Positions 1-8,247 of a DNA stretch of 64,000 nucleotides are shown in pieces (position 1 is the first letter of the stretch; every line of letters begins with the position of its first letter). Position numbers and translations under genes: made by a program. Where the stretch lies: NCBI GenBank assembly GCA_963814805.1, contig CAWFER010000007.1, forward strand, positions 248,001-312,000. Direction: 5' to 3'. The DNA is from AP-15 sp963814805. Lineage in GTDB: Bacteria > Pseudomonadota > Alphaproteobacteria > ATCC43930 > CGMCC-115725. Below the pieces are notes generated by a model. The model was not told the DNA's origin, made no database searches, and saw only the letters and a list, made by a program, of their open reading frames with translations.

Positions 1-539
1 TAAGAGTGATAGCCGGCGGGGATGCCCATCGCCGCGTCGACCTCTTTCTCATAGGCGGTGTGCCGGGTCGTCAGGGTCGAGCCGAGGCCGAGCGCGCGCG
101 CCGCCAGCAGCATGTTTTGCACCGCCGGGTAGATCGACGAGCCGGCCGTGCGCCCCGGATTGGCGCCGTCCTCGAGGCAGGCGACGATCCACACCGGCGC
201 TTCGTGGTAATGGTCGGTCAGATATTCGACCGCCGAATGCTGGCGCTTGTAGCGGGCCGGGTCCGAGCCCGGCGGCGGCGGGCTCGACGCGTAGCGCGGC
301 CCGACCACTTCGTCGAACGCCTTTTTATAATAGACCTGCACCGCCTTTTTCTTCGCCGGATCCTTCAGCACCAGAAAGCGCCAGCGCTGGGTGTTGCCGC
401 CGCTCGCCGCCGCCTGCCCGGCCAGCAGGATCTTGCGGATCAGATCGTCGGGCACCGGGTCAGGCTTCAACCGGCGCATCGCCCGCAGGGTGTGCATGAT
501 CTCGAAGATATCGGTTCCGCCTGGCGTTGCTTCGGGCAT
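1..539 (-). CDS. nitroreductase family protein (3' end cut by window edge)
   Basis: The 179 visible codons encode an FMN-dependent nitroreductase-fold oxidoreductase. The N-terminal region has the family pattern of MHTLRAMRRLKPDPVPDDLI, followed by a G-Q-A-A-A-S-G-G-N-T-Q-R-W flavin-contact segment. The later SSIYPAVQNMLLAARALGLGSTLTT stretch matches the conserved helix of NAD(P)H nitroreductases. A GGAGGA ribosome site lies about 4 bases before the ATG at 539. The gene runs off the left edge, so its C-terminus is unseen. The physiological substrate cannot be deduced; the family reduces nitro-aromatics, quinones or enones. Confidence 0.85.
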   Translation of the reverse strand, partial: MPEATPGGTDIFEIMHTLRAMRRLKPDPVPDDLIRKILLAGQAAASGGNTQRWRFLVLKDPAKKKAVQVYYKKAFDEVVGPRYASSPPPPGSDPARYKRQHSAVEYLTDHYHEAPVWIVACLEDGANPGRTAGSSIYPAVQNMLLAARALGLGSTLTTRHTAYEKEVDAAMGIPAGYHS

Positions 540-616
540 TCGTTCCTCCGTGATCGGTCGCGGCGAAGTCTAGTGGCGATCAGCGCGGCGCCACAAGGAC
601 GTTGCGCTAGCGAGGC

Positions 617-1556
617 CTAGCTTCTTGCGCCGAGTGCGGCGAGGCGGCGCTGGGCGTCGAGCATGTCGGGGGCGTCCTTGGCGGCGGGCTTGAGGTGGAA
701 ATCGAAATCCGCGGTGTAAAAGGGCGCCTCGATGCCGAGTCGGCGGGCCTCGCCGTCGGCTCGGTCGTGCCGGACGAAATCACAGATCAGCGAATCCTTG
801 ACCGCGAACACCGCGTCGCTGCCGAGATATTGGTCGGTGCGATCGAAAATGTGCGTCGTCACCGGCTCGTAGCCCGCGGCCGAAACCACGAAATGGATGT
901 GCGCCGGGCGCCATGGATGGCCGCCGGTGGCGCGCAGCATGGCGCCGACCGGGCCGTCCGACGGGATCGGGTAGTGGACCGGCAGTACGGTGCGCACCAG
1001 GAACCGGCCATCGGCGTCGGTGTGGAATTTGCCGCGCATGTGCAACTCATGCAGATTGGGGTCCTGCGAATCGTAGAGGCCGCTGGTCTGCGCCTGCCAC
1101 ACATCGAGGAGCGCGCCGGCGACCGGGCGGCCGTCGAGGTCGAGCACCCGGCCGCTGACCAGGGTCGGCGCGCCCTGGTGGTCGAGATGGGCGATGTTGC
1201 CGCCCCAGGGCAATTCGGGCGCGTTCTGGCGATGGAACGGCCCGAACACGGTCGATTCGGTCGCCCCGTCGGGCTTGCGGTGATTAAGGAGGTCGACCAC
1301 CATCGAGACGCCCAAGGTGTCCGAGAACAGGATGAATTCCTGGCGCTTGTCGCTGTTGATGTGACCGGCCTCGGTCAGGATCTCGATCGCCTGGAACCAC
1401 TCGGCCTCGGTCAGGCCTGACCTCCTTGACGAATGCGTGCAGATGGCCGATCAGGCTCAGCATGATTTCCCTGAGCCGCGGCTGCGGCGTCTGTGCGAAA
1501 CGCTGCACCACCTCGGCGGTGATGTCGTCTTCGGTCTTGTTGCGCGGCATCGGCAT
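617..1556 (-). pseudogene. intradiol ring-cleavage dioxygenase, split by a +1 frameshift
   Basis: Both halves together give about 312 residues, the usual size of hydroxyquinol/catechol 1,2-dioxygenases, which open aromatic diols between the hydroxyls using non-haem Fe(III). The N-terminal part (start 1556, GGAGG 8 bases upstream) reads NKTEDDITAEVVQRFAQT and continues to HAFVKEV. One extra base near 1415-1418 moves the rest (LTEAEWFQAIEIL onward) to another frame. All four iron-ligand motifs are present downstream: GLYDSQ, HYPIPSDGPVG and RPAHIHF (two His). I cannot tell a real mutation from a sequencing insertion; the otherwise perfect protein favours an error. The exact diol substrate is inferred only from similarity. 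Confidence 0.8.
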
Positions 1557-1651
1557 CGCCGGCCTCCATCGGGCTGTTCGCTCGATCATTACCACGAAAA
1601 ATCGCACCCGGGCGTGAGGCGTTGCGCGCCCGCTTCCACCCGGCCCCGTCG

Positions 1652-1832
1652 GATGCGCAGAATTTCCTCCTGGCCGATGTGCGCGGCGCGCTCGCGCCCT
1701 ATCTCAATGTCTTTCTGGGTCACGCAGCAGAATTGGAGCCAGGCGGCGGTCGGGCTGGTGACGACCGGCGGCGGGCTTCTGGCGCTGGCCGTACAGGTTC
1801 CGATCGGCGGCCTGATCGCGATGCCGGAAACG
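1652..1832 (+). pseudogene. remnant of an MFS transporter N-terminus
   Basis: Two adjacent frames read NFLLADVRGALAPYLNVFL and then VTQQNWSQAAVGLVTT, continuing to LALAVQVPIGGLIA. Together they match the first two membrane segments of a family of MFS permeases. One extra G near 1712-1715 separates the frames. After about residue 60 the similarity stops and no further transmembrane segments follow, so this is a truncated remnant even if the frameshift were an error. The remaining bases up to 1940 hold nothing I recognise. Confidence 0.55.
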
Positions 1833-1939
1833 GCGCAGGCGTCCGAGCCGCCACCGGCGACGCAGCCGCCCGGTCCTCCGCCGGGGCTCGGATCGGGGCC
1901 GACGCAGGCCAGTTTGGCGGCTCTGGCCAGCGCCGCTTT

Positions 1940-1983
1940 CGGTTGCAATTCGTAGTTAATTTTTTAGATATGAATTGCAACCG
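1940..1983. repeat. perfect 12-bp inverted repeat with AT-rich 20-nt loop
   Basis: CGGTTGCAATTC at 1940-1951 is the exact reverse complement of 1972-1983. The 20-base spacer is unusually AT-rich for this DNA. It lies about 165 bases upstream of the MFS pump start and 93 bases before an intrinsic terminator. It could be a regulator binding site or the first hairpin of a regulatory leader. Confidence 0.6.
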
Positions 1984-2075
1984 GGACCGAATCGCCGCAC
2001 TATGTCCTCGGCATCGTTATGTCCCCCCAACGATGCATCTGCGCTTGCCGGTGGGCAAATCGGCAGGCGGACAGA

Positions 2076-2104
2076 AGCCCCGGTCCCCCCCGACCGGGGC
2101 TTTT
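2076..2104 (+). terminator. rho-independent terminator-like hairpin ahead of the MFS gene
   Basis: A perfect 10-bp stem (AGCCCCGGTC at 2076-2085 and its complement at 2092-2101) with a six-C loop ends in TTTT. It has the form of an intrinsic terminator for plus-strand transcription. No intact gene ends just upstream and the MFS start codon is only 45 bases downstream. It may therefore be an attenuator, the end of a small RNA, or a leftover of the decayed upstream transporter. Confidence 0.6.
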
Positions 2105-2148
2105 CTGCCCTCGCCCCAATCTCGCTTCCGTTGCAGCATTCTCCACAG

Positions 2149-3522
2149 ATGACCGCTCGGCAATGGCTGCGCGTGGCGCTGGTCGGGCTCGGCGCCGCGA
2201 TCGTCCCACTCGATACCGCCGTCAACATCGCCTTTCCCGCGATCACCCACAGCTTCGGTCTGCCGATCCGCATGATCCAATGGGTGGTGATCTCGTACGT
2301 ACTGACCTATGCCAGCCTGATGCTGGCGTTTGGCCGGGTCGGCGACATCTTCGGCCACGCCCGGGTGTTCCGCGCCGGGCTCGCCTGGAGTGTGGCGGCG
2401 TTCCTTCTATGCGCCGCCGCCCCGGCTTATGGCTGGCTGTTGTTCTTCCGCTTTCTGCAAGGGATCGGCTCCGGCCTCGTAATCAGCGTCGCCCCGGCGC
2501 TGGTGACTGGGCTGTTTCCGGAAAACCGCCGCAGCCGCGCCGTCGCCGCGTTCACGATGATCTTTGCTCTCGGCTCGGCGGCGGGGCCGCTCGTCGGCGG
2601 GGCGTTGGTCAGCCGCTGGGGCTGGCCGGCGGTGTTCTGGTTTCGCGCGCCAATCGCGCTCGCGGCGCTGCTCACCGTCCACGGGCTGGCGCCGCCACAG
2701 CGCACCGGCGCGCGCGAGCCGCTCGACCTCGTCGGCGCGTTTCTGCTGGCGCTGGCGATCACCACCTTGCTGCTGCTGGTCAACGCATTGCAAGGGCTCG
2801 GCCGCTATGACTACCTCGTCGCTCCATTGCTGGCGCTGGCGCTTGCCAGTCTGGTGGCGTTCGTGCGCCGGGAGAGCCGCATTGCGGCGCCGGTCGTCAA
2901 TCTCGAGGTATTTCGCAGCCTCGGCTTCGCGATGGTCAATTGCGCCAGCGTGCTGGTCTATCTGACGAGCTTTGCGGTGCTGCTGTTCGTCCCCTATTAC
3001 CTGGTTCGCTTTGCCGGCCTGTCCCTGCCGCTGGCTGGCGCGGTGCTGGCGCTGTCCTTTGCCGGCAGCATCGCCGCCTCGCCGCTCGCTGGGCATATGA
3101 TCGAGCGTATCCGGGCCGAGCGCATCGCGCTCCTGGGCGCGGTCCTGGGCGGTGGCGGGCTGTTTCTGATCGGCGGCTGGGGCGCCGCCCCGACTCTCTA
3201 CGCGATCCTGGCGGCTCTAGCGCTGCAAGGGTTCGGCGCCGGCCTGTTTCAGGTCGCCTATATCGACGTGGTGATGGCCACCCTGCCGCACCGCCACCGC
3301 GGCGTCGCCGGCAGCATCGCGATGCTGACCCGCACGCTCGGCATCGTCAGCGGCGCCGCCGTGCTCACCCTCGGGTTCCACGTCATCGAGACCGCGTCGG
3401 CGGCGGCCGGGCATAACCCGGCCACTGCCTTCCTCGCGGCCTTTGGCATGACTTTTCACCTCGCTGGCCTCGGCTCGGCGCTGACCGGGTTGGCGATCGC
3501 GCTGACCGTCCGCACCCGCTGA
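2149..3522 (+). CDS. MFS drug transporter, DHA2 (EmrB/QacA) type
   Basis: 457 residues of largely hydrophobic helices, sized for a proton-driven inner-membrane efflux protein. The first helix contains the DHA2 signature-like IVPLDTAVNIAFPAI, and the motif A region reads FGRVGDIFGHARVF. The loop EPLDLVGAFLLALAITTLLLLV after helix 6 is typical of 14-helix exporters. I chose the ATG at 2149 because the following residues begin the first helix directly; longer upstream reading would run through a terminator hairpin. The export substrate is unknown. The leader (1940-2104) suggests regulated expression. Confidence 0.85.
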   Translation: MTARQWLRVALVGLGAAIVPLDTAVNIAFPAITHSFGLPIRMIQWVVISYVLTYASLMLAFGRVGDIFGHARVFRAGLAWSVAAFLLCAAAPAYGWLLFFRFLQGIGSGLVISVAPALVTGLFPENRRSRAVAAFTMIFALGSAAGPLVGGALVSRWGWPAVFWFRAPIALAALLTVHGLAPPQRTGAREPLDLVGAFLLALAITTLLLLVNALQGLGRYDYLVAPLLALALASLVAFVRRESRIAAPVVNLEVFRSLGFAMVNCASVLVYLTSFAVLLFVPYYLVRFAGLSLPLAGAVLALSFAGSIAASPLAGHMIERIRAERIALLGAVLGGGGLFLIGGWGAAPTLYAILAALALQGFGAGLFQVAYIDVVMATLPHRHRGVAGSIAMLTRTLGIVSGAAVLTLGFHVIETASAAAGHNPATAFLAAFGMTFHLAGLGSALTGLAIALTVRTR

Positions 3523-3552
3523 ACGCGCCCCGGACCCAGCCGAGGCGGATCC

Positions 3553-3765
3553 TCACTCGTCGTCGAGCGTGAACCCGACTTTGAGAACCACCTGATAATG
3601 CGCGACCTTGCCATCCTCGACATGGCCGCGCGTCTGCAGCACCTCAAACCAGCCGACCTGCCGCAAAGTGCGCGACGCCCGCCCGACCGCGTTCTGGATC
3701 GCATCCTCGATGCTCTTCTCCGAGGAGCCGGCGACCTCGATGATCCGGTACACATGTTCTGGCAT
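3553..3765 (-). CDS. dodecin, flavin-binding storage protein
   Basis: The 70-residue product matches the whole dodecin family: MPEHVYRIIEVAGSSEKSIE, then a helix, then VGWFEVLQTRGHV with the tryptophan that stacks on the flavin, ending in VGFTLDDE. Dodecins assemble as cytoplasmic dodecamers that sequester FMN, riboflavin or lumichrome. The gene converges with the MFS pump (30 bases between stops) and diverges from arsC. Confidence 0.92.
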   Translation of the reverse strand: MPEHVYRIIEVAGSSEKSIEDAIQNAVGRASRTLRQVGWFEVLQTRGHVEDGKVAHYQVVLKVGFTLDDE

Positions 3766-3921
3766 TTGCGTGCTCCTTTGTGGTGCCTCGGGTTCGATTC
3801 AAAGATAACGCCGGCCAGCCTGCTTCGTCCCGGCGGGCCGGAATTTATACCCTGCCGCCGCACCCGTCGCGCGCTATCCTGCCGCCCGGTTCGACGGTCG
3901 AACAACACAGGGAGGGTGGAA

Positions 3922-4275
3922 ATGGCGGTGACGATCTATCACAATCCGCGCTGCAACACCTCGCGCAAGACGTTGGCGCTGTTGCGCCAGCGCGGGGTCG
4001 AGCCGCAGATCATCGAATATCTGAAGACCCCGCCCTCGGCGCCCGAGTTGAAAAAGATCCTGGGCCAGCTCGCCATGCCGGCAGCGAAGCTGCTGCGCAA
4101 AAAAGAGGCCGCCGCCGCCGGCATCGACCCGAAGGCGATGTCCGAAGACGCGCTGGTCGCGGCGATGGTCGCGAACCCGATCGTCATCGAGCGGCCGATC
4201 GTCGTCTCCGGCGGCAAAGCCGCGCTCGGCCGCCCGCCGGAAGCGGTGCTGGCGGTGCTGTCGCCGCCTTCCTAG
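3922..4275 (+). CDS. arsC: arsenate reductase, ArsC glutaredoxin-dependent family
   Basis: 117 residues. The catalytic cysteine C11 lies in YHNPRCNTSRKTLALL, followed by EYLKTPPSAPELKKIL, the ArsC/Spx-fold fingerprint. NPIVIERPIVV near residue 95 supplies the arginine that contacts the substrate in this family. The ATG at 3922 follows GGGAGGGTGGAA. No ars operon neighbours are present, so arsenate detoxification is inferred from family only; stand-alone ArsC paralogues are common. The stop codon overlaps the stop of the convergent gene inside a CTAG. Confidence 0.9.
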   Translation: MAVTIYHNPRCNTSRKTLALLRQRGVEPQIIEYLKTPPSAPELKKILGQLAMPAAKLLRKKEAAAAGIDPKAMSEDALVAAMVANPIVIERPIVVSGGKAALGRPPEAVLAVLSPPS

Positions 4276-5075
4276 TCTCGACGCGTTTTCGCGGTGTATT
4301 CGGTGGCGCAGAAGGTCCCGCCCTGGTATTGCTCGGCGATCGGGTCGGCGCCGGCCGGCTCGGCCGCCAGCACCGCCTCGGCATAGGGCTCGGAATCGTC
4401 CTGCGGCCGGTAGCCGAGACGATAGGCGTTCGCATTGTCGTACCAGGAGCGTCGGTTGTTGGAGACGCCATAGACGATCTCGTAGCGCAGCTCGGGGTGA
4501 TCGAGCCCGATGCGCACCAGCTGGGTCAGGTCGCGCGGGCTGATCCAGATCGAAAGCCGCCGCTTGTCGATCGGCTGGGTCCCGAAATTGCCGATGCGCA
4601 CGCACAGAAAACCGATCCCGTGCTTATCCGAATAGAGGCTGGCGAGCGCCTCGGAGAAGGCCTTGCTGACGCCGTAGCGGCTGTCCGGCCGCGGCGCCAC
4701 CCGGTGGTCGATCGTCTGCGCGCGCGGGTAGAAGCCGACCGCATGGTTGCTGGTGGCCATGACGATGCGCTGGACCCCGGCCCGCCGCGCCGCCTCGAAC
4801 ACATTGTAGAGGCCGACGATGTTCGATTGCAGAATGACGTCCCACTCGGCCTCGCCCGAATTGCCGCCGAGATGGATGATGCCGTCGACGCCCTCGACCA
4901 TGCGCTCGACCGCGGCCATATCGGCAATCTCGGTCCGGTCGATCTCCTCGCCATCGCGCGCCGGCGACAGCGCCACTCGGTCGGACAGCCGCAGCGCCGG
5001 ATAGACCCCGCGCAACGTCTCGCGCAGCGCCCGACCGATGCCGCCCCCCGCACCCGTGATCAGTACGCGATGCAC
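4272..5075 (-). CDS. NAD-dependent sugar epimerase/dehydratase family, uronate dehydrogenase-like
   Basis: 267 residues, short-chain extended Rossmann fold. N-terminal GAGGGIGRALRE is the NAD site, DGIIHLGGNS and ASNHAVGFYPR follow, and YGVSKAFSE carries the Tyr-x3-Lys catalytic pair. The length and the order of these motifs, with W..SPRDLTQLVRIGLDHP and a C-terminal QGGTFC, agree with bacterial uronate dehydrogenases, which oxidise galacturonate or glucuronate to the aldarolactone. The specificity is inferred from resemblance. No uronate catabolic genes are adjacent. Confidence 0.8.
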   Translation of the reverse strand: MHRVLITGAGGGIGRALRETLRGVYPALRLSDRVALSPARDGEEIDRTEIADMAAVERMVEGVDGIIHLGGNSGEAEWDVILQSNIVGLYNVFEAARRAGVQRIVMATSNHAVGFYPRAQTIDHRVAPRPDSRYGVSKAFSEALASLYSDKHGIGFLCVRIGNFGTQPIDKRRLSIWISPRDLTQLVRIGLDHPELRYEIVYGVSNNRRSWYDNANAYRLGYRPQDDSEPYAEAVLAAEPAGADPIAEQYQGGTFCATEYTAKTRRD

Positions 5076-5189
5076 CCAATCCTCCTACACTCACGCAACG
5101 AAGGCTTCGTGTTCACGGCAGGGAGCATCCAACCGATTATCAGAGCCGATCTTGCGAGATCCGGTCCACGGCATCGCCCGCCTAAGACA

Positions 5190-5489
5190 CTAAGCCGCCG
5201 GCCGACCGCGCCCTTTCGGGAGCTTCCCATAATCGCGCGCAAACTCGTCGGGAAACGCCCGATAGCGCAAGCTGTCGGCGTGCAGCTCAAACTGGTCGTC
5301 CCAGCGGATAACGTCCCCGTCTTCGACCAGCTTCAGCTGGGAGACGAACCGGTCGGGATCGCGAAACGGCGCCGCCACCGGAGCCGAATTTACGATCTCC
5401 GCAAGGCTGAGATGCGCCTCCCTTCCATCCTCGAAGCGCAAGTCGAGCGAGAAATCCGGGTTGGCACGGGCGCTTGCGATCTGATGCAC
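5190..5489 (-). CDS. DUF2442 domain protein
   Basis: About 99 residues with the DUF2442 pattern VHQIASARANPDFSLDLRFEDG and AHLSLAEIVNSAPVAAPFRDP. I prefer a GTG start at 5489, which has GAGG about 9 bases upstream and begins 4 bases after the stop of the partner gene; an ATG at 5534 would overlap that gene. DUF2442 proteins are usually encoded next to DUF4160 proteins, as here, and the pair has been proposed to be toxin-antitoxin-like. Its biochemical role is unknown. Confidence 0.8.
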   Translation of the reverse strand: MHQIASARANPDFSLDLRFEDGREAHLSLAEIVNSAPVAAPFRDPDRFVSQLKLVEDGDVIRWDDQFELHADSLRYRAFPDEFARDYGKLPKGRGRPAA

Positions 5490-5493
5490 CGAT

Positions 5494-5754
5494 CTAATCC
5501 TCGACTTTCCCAATCGGGTTGCCGCGCGCAGCATCGATCCACAGCCGTTGAAGCGGACCGCGATGGCTCAGCACCCAGCTCTGAATCCGACGCGTCGCGG
5601 CGGGGCCAATCGTCCCGCGTCCTTCCAAAACTCTTGCATCCGCAATCGCAAACTTGATCCGGAAGTCTGCTCCAAAAGCATGTAGATGCGGTGGCTCATG
5701 GTCCAATGGAAATATCATGATGCGAATGCCATCGATCAACGCGATCGTGGGCAT
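5494..5754 (-). CDS. DUF4160 domain protein
   Basis: 86 residues matching DUF4160: MPTIALIDGIRIMIFPLDHE, then PPHLHAFGADFRIKFAIADARVLEG. The PPHxHA motif is the family hallmark. The ATG at 5754 is used; an in-frame TTG precedes it. It is immediately followed by the DUF2442 gene, giving the standard two-gene cassette. Function is unproven, and I see no membrane segment or nuclease motif. Confidence 0.82.
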   Translation of the reverse strand: MPTIALIDGIRIMIFPLDHEPPHLHAFGADFRIKFAIADARVLEGRGTIGPAATRRIQSWVLSHRGPLQRLWIDAARGNPIGKVED

Positions 5755-5764
5755 CAAGCCGCCA

Positions 5765-6442
5765 CTAACGCAACACCCGTACCGGCGGCACCTCGCGCGG
5801 GATGATCAGCTGACAGCCGGTGGCGGCCTGGACCTCGTCGATGGTGACGCCGGGGGCGATCTCCTTCAGCGCCAGGCCCTCCATGGTCACCTCGAACAGC
5901 CCGAAATTGGTGACCACCAGGTTGACGACGCCGCGCGCCGTCACCGGGATGGCGCAGCGCTCGACTAGGCGCGGGCTGCCGTTCCTGGTCTGGTGCTCCA
6001 TCGCCACGAAGACGTGCTTGGCGCAGGCGGCGAGGTCCATCGCCCCGCCGATGCCACCACCCTGCTGCCCGGCCATCTTCCAATTGGCGAAATCGCCGTT
6101 TTCTGCGACCTCGTAGGCACCGAGCACGGTCACGTCGATCCGCCCGGCGCGAATCATCGCAAACGAATCGGCGTGGTGGACGATCGCCGCACCCGGCCGC
6201 AAGGTCACATGCTGGCCGCCGGCGTTGACCAGGTGCAGATCCTCCTCGCCTGGGGGCGCCAGGGGGCCGTAGCCGATCACCCCGTTCTCGGAATGAAAGA
6301 TGATCTCGCGGTCGCCGAAATCGCAGTTCGAGCACAGGGTCGGGATGCCGATGCCGAGATTGACGATCCAGCCGTCGCCGAATTCCATCGCCAGCCGGTC
6401 GCACATCTGCTGCCGGGTCAATCCTTTTGCCCTCTCGCTCAT
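5765..6442 (-). CDS. scoB: 3-oxoacid CoA-transferase subunit B
   Basis: 225 residues. The B-subunit active-site motif SENGVIGYGP holds the catalytic glutamate that forms the enzyme-CoA thioester. Flanking family blocks include GDGWIVNLGIGIPTL and GGAMDLAACAKHVFVAMEH. The enzyme moves CoA between succinyl-CoA and 3-oxoacids such as acetoacetate or 3-oxoadipate. I chose the ATG at 6442, preceded by GGGAGCTCCTA. Its partner subunit A lies upstream on the same strand but is separated by an unrelated lipoprotein gene. Confidence 0.93.
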   Translation of the reverse strand: MSERAKGLTRQQMCDRLAMEFGDGWIVNLGIGIPTLCSNCDFGDREIIFHSENGVIGYGPLAPPGEEDLHLVNAGGQHVTLRPGAAIVHHADSFAMIRAGRIDVTVLGAYEVAENGDFANWKMAGQQGGGIGGAMDLAACAKHVFVAMEHQTRNGSPRLVERCAIPVTARGVVNLVVTNFGLFEVTMEGLALKEIAPGVTIDEVQAATGCQLIIPREVPPVRVLR

Positions 6443-6464
6443 TAGGAGCTCCCTATTGGCCACG

Positions 6465-7181
6465 TCATTGCGGCGCCCGCGGATTGAGCGCCGGGTTGTA
6501 AAGCACACTCAGCTTAAACCCGCTATACCAAGATAATTGCGCATTGTTGTCTTGCGGCAACGGATTATCGATACTAAGTTTTGGCCCGGCAAATATGAAG
6601 CCGTAATTGAAATGGTTTTGCTGCGTCCATTGGTTGGCCTGATTGCTGACATCGACCGAGCACGGAGTGAACATTTCCCCGTTACAGGTCGGCAACGTTA
6701 CATCATTGTCGTAAGGCCACCAGTATGGGCCTTGGTCGCCCGGGATTTGGCCGGTCGACATGCCAAGGACGGTTGCGTAGCCGCGCGCCGGGTTCTCCGG
6801 GGGACCCGTCGTCTGATTCTCCGAGTGGTCCACCACGTACATCAAAGTGGCGCCTGCAATCGTATCGAACTTTCTCAGGTCGAACTGTACGTGGCCGCGG
6901 TAGATCCTCTGCTGTTGAAAGTTGCAGGGGAATGGTTGCGCCCCAGGAACAAACAAATCTTCCCAGCCCACAACGATCTCTCCCGCGCTAGCAGGCTCGG
7001 GTCCGGTGCCGTAGGTGGGAACCGAGATACATGGTCCTGAGTTGTTGTTGTCGTATTGAGTCGCCCAACTGACGTCGGTTGGCGAAAGGACTTCCGTTTT
7101 AAGTGTTATCGGGGTCGGCGGACAGCCCGTCAGCATCAACAGAATAACCGCGGCCGGACCCAGAATAATCGTGCGTTTCAT
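6465..7181 (-). CDS. putative lipoprotein, unknown function
   Basis: 238 residues. The start MKRTIILGPAAVILLMLTGC is a lipoprotein signal with the acylated cysteine at C20. The mature part is rich in Asn, Tyr, Trp and Pro and has four further cysteines, unlike the Ala/Arg-rich neighbours. A segment near the middle, FDLRKFDTIAGATLMYVVDH, resembles the first strands of DNRLRE/CBM96-type beta-sandwich domains, but this is a weak guess. Base composition is visibly lower in GC than the flanking genes. It lies between the two CoA-transferase subunit genes, so it was probably inserted there. Confidence 0.7.
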   Translation of the reverse strand: MKRTIILGPAAVILLMLTGCPPTPITLKTEVLSPTDVSWATQYDNNNSGPCISVPTYGTGPEPASAGEIVVGWEDLFVPGAQPFPCNFQQQRIYRGHVQFDLRKFDTIAGATLMYVVDHSENQTTGPPENPARGYATVLGMSTGQIPGDQGPYWWPYDNDVTLPTCNGEMFTPCSVDVSNQANQWTQQNHFNYGFIFAGPKLSIDNPLPQDNNAQLSWYSGFKLSVLYNPALNPRAPQ

Positions 7182-7299
7182 GTTGCCTCCCAGGTCCGGC
7201 GCCATTGGCGCGCTGGCGGCGATGCGGTACTTCGTACTGCGGCCCGGCATTGCATATCCGGCTTGCCGCGGGATCGCGGTTCGGGTTTTGGGCAGATCC

Positions 7300-8040
7300 T
7301 CACTTTGCCGAGGGGCGGCGGGGCCACCAGCCTTCGGGCGGCGGCGGGATCTTGACGATGCGGTCGACGAAGACGCCAGCGGTGTGCACGTCATCCGGGT
7401 CGATCGCGCCCAGCGGCAATATGTCCTCCTCGACCTCGACGATCGTGACCCGCGCCGCCATCGCCATGACCGGGTTAAAATTGCGCTGCGAGCGGCGGAA
7501 CCGCAGATTGCCGGCGGCGTCGGCCTGATAGGCGCGGATCATCGCGTAATCGAGCGGCAATGCGTGCTCGAGCAGGTATTCGCGGCCGTTGAACATTCGC
7601 GTCTCGCGGCCCTCGGCGAGTTCGGTGCCGACCGCGGCCGGGGTGTAAAACGCCGGAATGCCGGCGCCGGCTGCGCGCATCCGCTCGGCCAAGGTGCCCT
7701 GCGGCACCAACTCGGCCTCGATCAAGCCTTTGGCGACATAGTCCGACAGGATCAGCCGCTGCGAGGCGCGGGTCGGCGCGGTAAAGGCGCAGATGACCTT
7801 TTTGACCTGCCCGTTCTGGATCATCTGACCCATATCGGGCGCCTCGGGCGGCAAGGTCGCGCCGCCGCGCGTCGAGTTCGACACGCAGGTCAGCTCCTTG
7901 GCGCCCTGCGCCGCCACCGCTCCATAGAGATTGATCGGCATGCCGACCACGGCGAACCCGCCGAAGCCGATCGTCGCCCCGTCCGGGATGTCTCGAACCG
8001 CCTCGGCAAAGCTCGAGCAGATCTTGCTCCTGGCGACCAT
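7300..8040 (-). CDS. scoA: 3-oxoacid CoA-transferase subunit A
   Basis: 246 residues with the A-subunit pattern: SSFAEAVRDIPDGATIGFGG, then ELTCVSNSTRGG, then YVAKGLIEAELVPQGTLAERMRAAGAGIPAFYTP (split across several blocks), and a C-terminal DDVHTAGVFVDRIVKI. I placed the start at the ATG at 8040 because GGGCGGGGGA precedes it and the conserved region begins there; an upstream ATG at 8100 is possible. Together with subunit B it makes the heterodimeric transferase. It diverges from the ABC exporter gene across about 200 bases. Confidence 0.92.
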   Translation of the reverse strand: MVARSKICSSFAEAVRDIPDGATIGFGGFAVVGMPINLYGAVAAQGAKELTCVSNSTRGGATLPPEAPDMGQMIQNGQVKKVICAFTAPTRASQRLILSDYVAKGLIEAELVPQGTLAERMRAAGAGIPAFYTPAAVGTELAEGRETRMFNGREYLLEHALPLDYAMIRAYQADAAGNLRFRRSQRNFNPVMAMAARVTIVEVEEDILPLGAIDPDDVHTAGVFVDRIVKIPPPPEGWWPRRPSAK

Positions 8041-8247
8041 TCCCCCGCCCAATTCTGGTTTTTCCGCCATCATCATGCGGCAGGTAGGCCCGCTCGACAA
8101 CCCGATCGCGAGCGGCCGACGCCGATCGACAATTCCTCCGCTGACGCCGCCGCGGACTTTTCCGCCGACAGCCCTGCGTCGACCGCCGGCGGCGGAAATG
8201 GCGCGCAGTGGCTATAACAGTTCGGACCTGAAGGATAGCCCAAGAGG

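Noticed and set aside
3780..5657. 625-residue open frame on the plus strand across arsC and the epimerase gene
   Set aside because: It is antisense or out of frame to well-recognised genes, Arg/Ala-rich with no domain, a normal artefact in GC-rich DNA.
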